A stretch of DNA of 64,000 nucleotides, from positions 1 to 64,000 of the forward strand of contig JAEEOO010000033.1 of the NCBI GenBank assembly GCA_016284315.1, read 5' to 3'. Position 1 is the first letter of the stretch; every line of letters starts with the position of its first letter. This stretch comes from Lachnospiraceae bacterium (GTDB lineage: Bacteria > Bacillota > Clostridia > Lachnospirales > Lachnospiraceae). The notes under the pieces were generated by a model that was not told where the DNA came from, searched no databases, and saw only the letters and a program-made list of their open reading frames with translations. A program made the translations under genes and the position numbers. Of the stretch, positions 20,197 to 30,100 are shown in pieces.

Positions 20197-20637
20197 CTAA
20201 ATCGAAATGCCTTTGCTGAAGAGGTTCTTGACAGCATCCTTAGGGCTGATCCTGCCTTCTCTTTCATTCCAGTTACCGGTATCCCAAATCTCTGCCTTAC
20301 CATCGGTTGTACCGACAATGGTTACGTCCTTTGTAAGACCTGCGTATTCCTGAAGGTTTGCGGGAACGAGGATACGACCGTGGGAATCGATCTCGCAATA
20401 TGCTGAACCCGAACCGAAGAAACGCTTAACTTCTCTTGCATCGGGATCAAAGGTGGGGAGGGTGTTTAACTTAGCCTGGAATGCGTTCCACTCTTCTTCG
20501 GAGTAAACAACAAGGCACTGGTCAATGCCCTTGGAGACAACGAATCCATCGCCCAAAACGGTACGGAACTTGGAAGGTACGCTGAGTCTGCCCTTGGCAT
20601 CGATTGTGTGATTGTATTCTCCGATGAGTCCGGTCAT
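20197..20637 (-). CDS. mraZ: Transcriptional regulator MraZ
   Basis: GEYNHTIDAKGRLSVPSKFR and RFFGSGSAYCEIDSHGRILVPANL double AbrB-like domain. Confidence 0.97.
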   Translation of the reverse strand: MTGLIGEYNHTIDAKGRLSVPSKFRTVLGDGFVVSKGIDQCLVVYSEEEWNAFQAKLNTLPTFDPDAREVKRFFGSGSAYCEIDSHGRILVPANLQEYAGLTKDVTIVGTTDGKAEIWDTGNWNEREGRISPKDAVKNLFSKGISI

Positions 20638-20661
20638 CTCCAGCTCCTTTCCTCCGTTTTA

Positions 20662-20737
20662 TCCCACTTTATGGGTGTGGCGTCCCACTTCTTCCCACTA
20701 CAGCTAAAATTCTACCTTAAAATACCCCAAAAGGCAA
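20662..20737 (-). promoter_or_regulatory. mraZ promoter with MraZ-box-like TGGGA repeats
   Basis: Minus strand TTGCCT-17-TAGAAT (20709-20737) followed by TGGGA at 20693-20697, 20683-20687 and 20662-20666. Confidence 0.7.
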
Positions 20738-20792
20738 GCATTTTCAAGCAACTTTTTAAAATTTCTTAATAAAATGTTTGGGTAATTTTTGA

Positions 20793-20829
20793 CAAAAAAA
20801 TAGACGGAAAAGAATACTTTTCCGTCTAA
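20793..20829 (-). terminator. lgt terminator
   Basis: TAGACGGAAAAG-tattc-TTTTCCGTCTATTTTTTT on the minus strand. Confidence 0.8.
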
Positions 20830-20863
20830 ATAGACAATAATTTCTATATTTTGATAGGTTTTA

Positions 20864-20939
20864 TCCCACTTTTTCTATATGTTGTGGTCCAAAGTGGGAT
20901 AACTTTTTAAGACTTCTTAAAAAGTGTTCCAAAGTGGGA
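20864..20939. repeat. Three extra AAAGTGGGAT motifs between the lgt stop codon and its terminator
   Basis: ATCCCACTTT at about 20863 and TCCAAAGTGGGAT ending at 20900 and 20940. Confidence 0.6.
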
Positions 20940-20946
20940 TGAAAAA

Positions 20947-21834
20947 TCAGGAATTTTTCACCTGCAATACCTTCGGAAGCTTGTCTTTTTTCTTGAGAGT
21001 CCTGAAAACGATCTCTCCTGCGATAGCCAAAATGATCATTGCTCCGGCTACAACCTGTGATACGGGGATATTGGTTCCGATCATCTTAAGCTGGTCCGTT
21101 CTGATTCCTTCGATGATGATACGGATAACTCCGTAGCCTGCGCTGTACCAAAGGATCGCTTCACCGTTAAATGCACGCTTCTTTCTAAAGATCATAAGAA
21201 GAGCAAATAAGGTAAGGTTGCAAACACTCTCGTAAAGGAAAGTGGGATGAACCTGAATGAAGTTATCTCCCTCTGCCATGTGTGACCTTAATGCTTCGGT
21301 AACGTCCATGGCTCTTACAGCTTCCACAGGGAGGCGCATTGCAAAGATATTGTCGGTATAGGTTCCGAATACCTCTCTGTTGAAGAAGTTGCCCCAGCGT
21401 CCGATGGCCTGGCCAAGGATAAGGGCCGGCATTGCTGCGTCTGCAAGGATAAATCCGTTGATCTTCTTTCTATAGGTAAAGATAAACGCAGTAAGGAAGG
21501 CCCCGATGACTCCACCGTAAATAGCGATACCGCCCTGGCGAAGGTTGAACACATTCCAGAAATTATCTTTGTAGAACTCCCAGGAGAATATAACATAGTA
21601 GATTCTCGCGCCGATAAGTCCACCGATGATAACACGGATGGCAAAATCCCAGAAATGGTCTTCGCTCTCGCCATACTCTTTGGTGACCTTTGCTGCGATA
21701 AAGATTCCCGCAAGGATTCCCACTGCAAAGATGATACCGTAAAGAGCGATTGAAAACTTTCCTATATAAAAGGTCTGAGGAACGTTCTTTAAATAAATCC
21801 CTAAATTAGGGAATGCTATGTCTCTGGCACCCAT
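20947..21834 (-). CDS. lgt: Prolipoprotein diacylglyceryl transferase
   Basis: GGLIGARIYYVIF, RQGGIAIYGGVIGA, GQAIGRWGNFFNREVFG, HPTFLYESV. Confidence 0.97.
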   Translation of the reverse strand: MGARDIAFPNLGIYLKNVPQTFYIGKFSIALYGIIFAVGILAGIFIAAKVTKEYGESEDHFWDFAIRVIIGGLIGARIYYVIFSWEFYKDNFWNVFNLRQGGIAIYGGVIGAFLTAFIFTYRKKINGFILADAAMPALILGQAIGRWGNFFNREVFGTYTDNIFAMRLPVEAVRAMDVTEALRSHMAEGDNFIQVHPTFLYESVCNLTLFALLMIFRKKRAFNGEAILWYSAGYGVIRIIIEGIRTDQLKMIGTNIPVSQVVAGAMIILAIAGEIVFRTLKKKDKLPKVLQVKNS

Positions 21835-21853
21835 TTTAAAACTCCCACCTCAA

Positions 21854-22957
21854 TTAAACATTAAATCTGAAGAGGATAACGTCGCCGTCTTTAACGACAT
21901 AGTCCTTACCCTCTATGCCTACAAGTCCCTTTTCGCGGGCTGCCGCAAGGGAGCCGAGTTCAAGAAGATCCTTGTAGTTAACAACTTCTGCTTTGATGAA
22001 TCCACGCTCAAAGTCGGTGTGGATCTTACCTGCTGCCTGAGGAGCCTTGGTACCGATCTTGATAGTCCATGCACGGCACTCATCTTCTCCTGCGGTTAAA
22101 AAGCTCATAAGACCAAGAAGCTTGTAGCTTGCTGCGATAAGCTTATCAAGTCCGGACTCGGTTACGCCGAGAGCCTCAAGGAATTCTGCCTTCTCGTCAT
22201 CGTCAAGCTCAGAGATTTCTTCCTCTACTCTTGCGCTGATAACAAATACTTCGCTGCCTTCGTTCTTAGCAAACTCTCTTACTTTTGCTACCATATCATT
22301 GGAAGCTCCGTCGTCTGCAAGATCTTCCTCTGCCACGTTTGCTGCATAGATAATGGGCTTTGCGGTAAGAAGGTTAAGCTCCTTCATATATCCCTGCTCA
22401 TCTTCATCATCGCCGTCGAACTCAAATGTTCTAGCACTGTTGCCGGCTTCAAGGTGGGCCTTCATCTTCTCAAGGAAAACCTGCTCCTTGGCAGCTGCCT
22501 TATCCATTCTTGCAGCCTTGATGACCTTGGCAAGTCTTCTGTCGAGGACTTCGATATCAGCAAAGATAAGCTCAAGATTGATAACATCGATATCTCTGAT
22601 GGGATCAACGCTTCCGTCAACATGGATAACGTTGGTATCCTCGAAACATCTTACAACATGAACGATGGCATCGGTCTCACGAATATTAGCAAGGAACTGG
22701 TTTCCAAGTCCCTCGCCCTTTGATGCTCCCTTAACGAGACCAGCAATATCAACGAACTCGATGGCTGCAGGAGTAACCTTCTTTGTATGGTAAAGCTCTC
22801 CAAGCTTTTCAAGCCTCTCATCGGGAACGGGAACTACTCCGACATTGGGATCAATGGTACAAAAAGGGAAGTTCGCTGCCTGCGCTCCTGCCTTTGTAAG
22901 TGAGTTAAATAATGTACTTTTTCCGACGTTAGGAAGTCCGACTATGCCCAAACGCAT
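21854..22957 (-). CDS. ychF: Redox-regulated ATPase YchF
   Basis: [47 protein letters not shown]-terminal TGS-like domain. Confidence 0.97.
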   Translation of the reverse strand: MRLGIVGLPNVGKSTLFNSLTKAGAQAANFPFCTIDPNVGVVPVPDERLEKLGELYHTKKVTPAAIEFVDIAGLVKGASKGEGLGNQFLANIRETDAIVHVVRCFEDTNVIHVDGSVDPIRDIDVINLELIFADIEVLDRRLAKVIKAARMDKAAAKEQVFLEKMKAHLEAGNSARTFEFDGDDEDEQGYMKELNLLTAKPIIYAANVAEEDLADDGASNDMVAKVREFAKNEGSEVFVISARVEEEISELDDDEKAEFLEALGVTESGLDKLIAASYKLLGLMSFLTAGEDECRAWTIKIGTKAPQAAGKIHTDFERGFIKAEVVNYKDLLELGSLAAAREKGLVGIEGKDYVVKDGDVILFRFNV

Positions 22958-23177
22958 GATAATATCTCCTTTGTAAAACACATGATTTCAAGTTTGAGCC
23001 TTAAGTAAAATATCAAAAAGCCCAAAACAGCAAGTTATATTTTACACTACCTTGGGCTTCTTTACAAATAGTATTTAATTTGAGATAATATAGGTCCATG
23101 AGGGATTTAGTTGTATCTATTTTTTCTGACTTATGACTTACGTGTTTTTATACTGTTTTGTATTAAGGAGGAGTAAA

Positions 23178-25304
23178 ATGATTCAAAGAAGTCTTAAACA
23201 AGTTTTTAGCTATCTACTATGTTTTTTCTTAGTTCTTTCAAGTCTTTGGGTATTATCCCCTATCACAACCAGTGCCGATGAAGGGCATGACGTAACAATC
23301 CAAATTGGACAAGGAAACGGAACAGGTACCGTACGATATCGCGTTAACGGAAATGGCGACGATGAATGGACTACCGTAACCGGAAATAGTGCTACTATAT
23401 CTGGAAGCACTCTGAACAATGGTGACACAATTCAAGTTCAAGCTAATCCTGCGAGCGGTTTTTGTATCGATTCCCACGAAAATCAGAATATAGATCGTTA
23501 CAATGACTCTGATCACGACATATACTCACAAATTTCAGCCGGTCCATATACATTTACTTATACAAATATCGCTCACACTATAACGATCAAATTTGATAAC
23601 TCTCAAAGCGGCGGTAACAATGGTGGTAATAACGGCGGAGGTGGTGGCCTCCAAGCAGGGCAATATGAAATCCAAGTTGATAAACAGAATAACACAACCG
23701 GAACTGTGGTCGTTGATTTTCTTAACTCCTCACAAGTTTCCCTTGGCAATGCCATAAGCACTTCAAATAACATACCCGCCACCGCTATTCCCGAAGGTGC
23801 TGCATATGTCAAGGTTTCTATGGCTGATGCTGCCAGTGCCAGTGTCTTAAACAACGCCCGTATCGAGCGCTTTCCCAGACCGGACAATGGTTTTGACGAA
23901 ATTGATATCATCGATGAGATCAGACGTGAAAACGCCCCTTATTCCATAACGGCGATTGACCGTGCCAACAAAGGATATCAGATCAAGATCACATTCAGCA
24001 ACACCATGAGCGTTTCTTGGAGTTACGACCGTGCAACTGCTGCTCCCGACCAATTAGTCGAGAATGCCAGAATCGAGCTTTTAAACAGTGACAATCCTAC
24101 AGATTATGCGGACTACGGGCGACACGACTGGCAACTAGAGAACGACCATTTATATTATTTTGTTCTCATTCCCGATTATGGCTATCAGGTTTCAAGCTTA
24201 AACATCAACGGGCAGGAAATAGCACCCCAAAACTCAATTGGTGTATTTGCTTTTAGGATGAGTCACTCCAACTTTCATTTCCAGGGTATAGTAACACCCA
24301 CAAGCAATATCACGAGTTTTGATAATAACGGAATTCTCGGTGGCTTATCTGTAGATGCAGCAGAAGCCATTAACTCAGGAAACGTACGCTTAACCGAAAG
24401 AGATGTAGCACCTGATTCCAACTCCCTTGCTTCAGTTAATAGTAGCGAGGCAAGCCTCTTTGGAACAGTTGACCTCTCCATGGATCAGATCATAAGTAAA
24501 GGTAACGGAGAATATTGGGAGACCGAAAAAACCGACCTTCCCGCTCCCGCTACTATCAGCATGGTAGTTCCCGCAGGCGAACTCGCCGACGGTCAGACCT
24601 ATACAGTTGTCAGAGAGCACAATGGCGTTTATGAAGAATTGGATGCAGTCTTCTACCTTGGAGATTCAACTCTTCAGTTTACATCCGACAAGTTCTCGAC
24701 CTTCAGCATTATCAAGAAGCCCGGAACTCCCAATGCAGGAAGTTCTACCGGAAGCGGTGGTAGTTCCTCAAGCAGTTCATCTTCCGATGAGCATCCTATT
24801 CCTTCACTCTCTGATTCAATCGGCGGAGTGGCAGTTACAAACTGGACAGAATTTGATAATGTGATCACAACTAATCCCGGTGCTGTAGATAAGCGACTTG
24901 TAGAGCTTGTTTTGAATTACCAGAACACCACCGTACCTGCCGATGTATTTAAGAATGCCTCAAATACCAATGCAGTCGGAATACATTTGTTTGTCGGAAA
25001 TGGTTGTGCCCTTTCATTCATGAACGGTGGCAGGATCGCAGATCAGCCTGCAGTTGATCTTTCCTGTACAACAACTGAAGAAAACGGCAAGAAGGCAGTA
25101 GTCTTTAATAGTTATGCTGACCTTATCGCTCCCGTTATCTACCACAACATCGTACCTGCGGGAACAAAGTCAGTCAGAGTTTACTTTACAGGCTCAGACG
25201 GAGTACGTACTCTTCTTTCTACCATTACTCCTACCGATGCAGGTCGCTTCTGCTTCGCTATCAGCAAACTTGGAATATTTGAGATGGAATATGATCCTGT
25301 TTAA
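23178..25304 (+). CDS. Secreted surface protein of unknown function with Gly/Asn and Ser-rich linkers
   Basis: Start after TTAAGGAGGAG; signal peptide; linkers GGNNGGNNGGGGG and GSSTGSGGSSSSSSSS. Confidence 0.7.
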   Translation: MIQRSLKQVFSYLLCFFLVLSSLWVLSPITTSADEGHDVTIQIGQGNGTGTVRYRVNGNGDDEWTTVTGNSATISGSTLNNGDTIQVQANPASGFCIDSHENQNIDRYNDSDHDIYSQISAGPYTFTYTNIAHTITIKFDNSQSGGNNGGNNGGGGGLQAGQYEIQVDKQNNTTGTVVVDFLNSSQVSLGNAISTSNNIPATAIPEGAAYVKVSMADAASASVLNNARIERFPRPDNGFDEIDIIDEIRRENAPYSITAIDRANKGYQIKITFSNTMSVSWSYDRATAAPDQLVENARIELLNSDNPTDYADYGRHDWQLENDHLYYFVLIPDYGYQVSSLNINGQEIAPQNSIGVFAFRMSHSNFHFQGIVTPTSNITSFDNNGILGGLSVDAAEAINSGNVRLTERDVAPDSNSLASVNSSEASLFGTVDLSMDQIISKGNGEYWETEKTDLPAPATISMVVPAGELADGQTYTVVREHNGVYEELDAVFYLGDSTLQFTSDKFSTFSIIKKPGTPNAGSSTGSGGSSSSSSSSDEHPIPSLSDSIGGVAVTNWTEFDNVITTNPGAVDKRLVELVLNYQNTTVPADVFKNASNTNAVGIHLFVGNGCALSFMNGGRIADQPAVDLSCTTTEENGKKAVVFNSYADLIAPVIYHNIVPAGTKSVRVYFTGSDGVRTLLSTITPTDAGRFCFAISKLGIFEMEYDPV

Positions 25305-25345
25305 TACCTGATCAAAATACATCCCTTCATACCATTCTTTCACAT

Positions 25346-25386
25346 AAAATGACCCGGTTCCTTTCTTGGAATCGGGTCATTTTTCT
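25346..25386 (+). terminator. Terminator of 23178-25304 gene
   Basis: AAAATGACCCGGTTCC-tttctt-GGAATCGGGTCATTTTT. Confidence 0.8.
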
Positions 25387-25399
25387 TCTTGTATGTATA

Positions 25400-26989
25400 C
25401 TATCTTGAATAATTTACGCTTTCAATTATTGCATATCCATCGGTTCTATCTTTTTCGGACACGCAATAAACTCCATTCTTAACTCCCACCCATCTTCCGG
25501 GTACAGAGATCATTTCAAGAGCCTTTTCGTATGTATAACCGTCGGTTCCAAAGTACACGCTGACACTTTCTTCGGGGAAGTTTCTTTCCTGTTCATTCAG
25601 GTCCCTTTCCCCAATTCTTTTAACAACATACTTAACATACACTTCTTTGGTATCTTTCGGAAGAACTGTGACTTCATTTATATCTTCCTTCGTTTCGGAT
25701 ACCAGATTATTGTCAAACTTCTGTACACCTTTAACAGTATGAACTCTGACTCCGGATCCCGACCTGCAAAAAGCTAAGACTCCATATTCCATTCCCATTG
25801 ATACAACACCGGCTTCATCACCGTCGGTTAATTCGGAAATATCAATCGTGGTTACACATTCAAATTCCGGTGCAGGCCACTTCTGAAGAAGTAGATTCGG
25901 TACATCTCCATATGCGCTGTTTTTATACACCGCATTTAAAACAAGTCCTCTTTTTGAAAATCCGTACCACTTATCATTTGAATTAGCATTCCACTGCCAC
26001 TGGAGCCCAAGTTTTCGTCCTTTGAAATCATCGGATGTCTGTGGCTCGGTCTTTACATATTTAGTATCTGCAACATCCGGCTTTTTATAAGTTCTGACCG
26101 GCTCTCCATATTCCCTGTTGTTAACACAGCGCCCTATTACCGGCCAGCCGTTGGCCCATTTCATTGGCTGCAAATGAACAATACGTCCGGCAGCATAAAC
26201 ATCCTGAAAATGTATGAACCAATCCTCTCCCGTAACCGTATCAACCCACGCTCCCTGATGAGGACCATTGATATCGGTTTCGCCCTGCCTCATAACTACT
26301 CTGTATTCATAGGGACCATAAATATATTTCGAGCGAAGGACGGTCTGCCATCCGGTTTTAACGCCTCCCGCGGGAGCAAATATATAGTAGTAACCATTTC
26401 TTTTATATAGCTTCGGTCCTTCGATAGTATGCTGATCATTCAGATTTCCGTCAAAGATCTTTACCGGTTCACCCAAAAGCCCCATACCGTCATCTCTCAT
26501 CTCCTGCATATAAAGAACGCTTTTATATCCGATACGGCTCTTTGCTACTCCCGCAACAAGATATGCTTTTCCGTCATCATCCCAGAAAGGGCAGGGATCG
26601 ATCCAACCTGCTCCCGGTCTTATGTTTACAGGTTCAGACCATTCTCCGTACGGATCTTTTGCGGTGCACATATAAATTCCTTCATCAGGCATAGGAAAAC
26701 ATACATAAAACAATCCCTCATGATACCTAATAGAAGGAGCCCAAACGCCGCATCCATGGATAGGTTTTTCATATCTGTCTTCCGGAATCTTCTTTATAAC
26801 ATAATTAATGATCTCCCAATTAACCAGATCTTTTGAGTGAAGCAACGGTAGCCCCGGTGCATTGCAAAAGCTTGAAGCAACCATATAATAATCTTCACCT
26901 ACGCGAATCGCGTCAGGATCGGAGTAGTCCGCATATAAAATAGGATTTGTGTAGGTTCCGTCTCCATTATCAGCATTCCAAATCATCAT
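25400..26989 (-). CDS. Glycoside hydrolase family 43 (beta-xylosidase / arabinofuranosidase-like)
   Basis: GTYTNPILYADYSDPDAIRVGEDYYMVASSF, WAPSIRYHEGLFYV, IDPCPFWDDDGKAYLV; C-terminal beta-sandwich domain. Confidence 0.9.
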   Translation of the reverse strand: MMIWNADNGDGTYTNPILYADYSDPDAIRVGEDYYMVASSFCNAPGLPLLHSKDLVNWEIINYVIKKIPEDRYEKPIHGCGVWAPSIRYHEGLFYVCFPMPDEGIYMCTAKDPYGEWSEPVNIRPGAGWIDPCPFWDDDGKAYLVAGVAKSRIGYKSVLYMQEMRDDGMGLLGEPVKIFDGNLNDQHTIEGPKLYKRNGYYYIFAPAGGVKTGWQTVLRSKYIYGPYEYRVVMRQGETDINGPHQGAWVDTVTGEDWFIHFQDVYAAGRIVHLQPMKWANGWPVIGRCVNNREYGEPVRTYKKPDVADTKYVKTEPQTSDDFKGRKLGLQWQWNANSNDKWYGFSKRGLVLNAVYKNSAYGDVPNLLLQKWPAPEFECVTTIDISELTDGDEAGVVSMGMEYGVLAFCRSGSGVRVHTVKGVQKFDNNLVSETKEDINEVTVLPKDTKEVYVKYVVKRIGERDLNEQERNFPEESVSVYFGTDGYTYEKALEMISVPGRWVGVKNGVYCVSEKDRTDGYAIIESVNYSR

Positions 26990-27103
26990 AGATCTCCCAA
27001 AACAAATAAATAAGGATCATCCGCTACTATACGAATAATCCTTATATATATTACTACAAATAGTGATCGATGTCACAAATATTCTTTATGAATTATTGCA
27101 AAA

Positions 27104-27141
27104 AAAGGAACGGGTTCCTTGCGGAATTCCCGTTTCTTTTT
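27104..27141 (-). terminator. Terminator of the large pectinase gene
   Basis: GAAACGGGAATTCC-gcaa-GGAACCCGTTCCTTTTTTT on the minus strand. Confidence 0.6.
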
Positions 27142-27178
27142 CATATAGGAGTCAACCTGACATTTATTTGATTCTTAT

Positions 27179-30100
27179 TTATTTGATCAGGCCAAGTGCG
27201 GCAAGGATCTTTGCCATAAGTCCTGTCTTGATTGCAACGACTGCTGCCACTGCGATAACAACAACTGCTCCGGTTCCTGCTGCCACAGGAACTACAGGGA
27301 ATTTCTTAGCAGGTTCGGGTGAAGGTGCGATGTCTACAGTAATGAGGTCTTCACCTCCGCCAAGGTTTGATCCTGAGCCTGCTGCCTCGGTATCGCCAAG
27401 TTCATGAGTCTCTACAGCGGTTTCTTCCGTTGTAGTCTCCTCTACTTTGTTGGTATTAGTGTTCTGTCCGCCGGTTGTAGTCTCGGTTTTCTGAGTAGCA
27501 GTCTCCTGCTTTTCCTCAGTCTTGGCTTCAGCTGCCTGAGTTGAAGGTGCAGCCTCTGCGGTGTTCTGAGATACAGTCTGTGCAGGAGTAGTCTGGGTGC
27601 TCTCGTTCTGAGAAGGTGCGGGCTGTACTACTTCTGTTGTAGGCTCCTCTGTCTTGGGCTCTCCGTCCTTTGAATCGGCTGCAGAACCCTTGATCTGACT
27701 CTGATCTGTAAGAGCATCATAATTTCCGTCAAGGATCGCAAGTACATCCTTATAGTCGATACCTGCTGCCTCTAAAGCTGCAATGCCGGTATCTGACATC
27801 TTAAGGAAATTACCAAGGTCAATACGTCCGTCCTCAGTGCGCATATCTTCAGCTACCTGTAAAGGATCGCTTACTGATGCTCCGGGAGCGTTCAATGATA
27901 CGAACCAGTTCTCAGATGCAGTTAATCCTGCTTTGTTTGCGCTCTTTCCATCTTCCCAATAGAAGTTCAGATCGCCACGGACCATAGAACTGTTCTGAGT
28001 TCCCTTTAACTTAAGGTTTTCAGCGTTACCGGTGTTCTCAGTTCTGAAACTCATTACACCGTCAACCATGAATGCTGTATTTGCTGCATCATTGGTGTAG
28101 AGAGCTACATTGTTTGCTCCGTTATTGAATGAAGTGCTGTTATATACTTCGATATCGGGGCAGGAGTTTGAATCAATACCCTTTGCCTTATTGTTAAAGG
28201 CTACAGAATTGATAAGCTTATGGTGTCCGGTAATGCTGGATCCACCCATCTTAAAGCCATTTCCGTTACCTTCGTTGGTTCCGTCAACGCCATATCCGTT
28301 TGAGAATGCTACGCAGTTCTGAATGGTAACCTGTCCGATGGAACCGGTTTCAACCTTTGCAAAAAGGTCCCATCCGTCGTCTGCATTGTTGTACGCGATA
28401 CATCCGTCAAATACAATGCCATTGCCAACGGTCAGCTTTGCTGCGAATCCGTCCGCATCTTCGTATCCTGCGTCTGCATTGCTGTAAGATGTGCAGTTAA
28501 GGATAAGGTCATAGCTGGGCCATTTATCCGACTTATCGCTTCCAAGATATCTGCTTACCTGAATACCGGTGTTTCCGTTTTCATAGGTATGGATATCCTT
28601 CAATGTACAGTGGCTTCCTGAAAGCTGAATGCCCTTTAATGAGTTGCCTGAATGTGTACAGTCAATGCCGCTGATATACCAGTAATCTCCTGCAAGAACA
28701 AAGCCTGCGCATTTCTTGTTAAAGTCAAATACTGCTCTGTTATCGGGATCAGCGATCATGCGGATAGGGTTCTCTGCTGTTCCGTCAATTCCTCTTGCTA
28801 CAGTGACTGTTTCCTGAAGGGAATAGGTTCCGCCTGCAAGACGAATGGTCTGGCCGGGCTTAACGAACTTAACTGCGGTGTAGATATCAACAGGATCTGC
28901 TTCGGTTCCTGCACCGTTTGCTGTTCCGGTAGGAGCAACAAAGATCTCGTCTGCGGCGCTGATATTTTTATAAGTTACAGTATAGCTAAAGTTTGCAGTC
29001 TCATAGGACTCAAGAAGCTGATACTGATCATTGCCGGGATGGAAGCCTGCTTCGGGAGTGAAGGTTACATTAAATCTGTTCTCACCAAGAGAAAGTACAG
29101 TCTTAACATCCACAGTCTTGCCTGACTTAACAGCCTTGTTATCTACAAGGACTTTTCCTGTTGCATCAGTGATCTTAAGGGTACCGTTTGCATTTCCGTA
29201 GTACTGAAGAGTGTAATCTGCAGTATTTGAATGCTCTGCGGAAATAATGCTGTAGTTGGGTACCACATAGGTAATAGGTCTTCCCTCTGAAGGTGCATCA
29301 TCAGCGGGATTGATAGTAACAAGCTCGATATCGCTAAAGGTTACCTTAAAAGTTCTTGATGCGAAGAAGCCCACATATACATGTTCTTCATCAAGTTTGC
29401 TCAAAGCCTCTGTATCATAGAACTTCTTGGTTGAAACCTCGTTTCCGTTTTCATCAAGAAGGCTTACAAAGTATCCTGTGTTGTTCTTCTGAATGCGGAA
29501 AACAACTTCTGTCAAAGGATTTTCTATAGTTCCCTGAACGGTTCCGCTTGAATTATTAGCAAAAAGGTTATAAGTTCCTGCTCCCTTCGAGCCGCATGAA
29601 GACTCAAGTGGATACATCTTTGACTTAAAGTCTGCATTTACTGTAGCAGAATCATTTGCCTCTAAGAGTGAAAGATTTTCCTTGGTAACTCCAACCTTTT
29701 CCTGTGCTCCAAGACCAAGTTTCATGCTGATCTTTGCTGCGTTTGAGTCTGTTGTTACGCTTCCGCCGATGGTATCGTAGTAGTACTCCACCTTTGTTCC
29801 GGAAGCCATGTAGGAGTTATTCCAGAAAACAGATGCATCTCCGTTTACACCTACTCTATCGCAGGCCATAAGTCCGAAGCCTTCCTGACCGTTGGTAAAT
29901 GCCCATGTGTCAATGGTAGCCTTTGCTGTAAGTGTAAAGTTTACATCTGAAGGAAGTGTTGCATAGTAGAATGCCAGGCCGTCCGTGGATGCAGGAACCA
30001 GCTTACCCTTGCTGTTCAGATTCCATACGGTCACGGAATCTTCTGCATTCTTTTTGTATCCGGTATTCTTGGAATTCTTGTCCACGCCCTGTCCGAAAGC

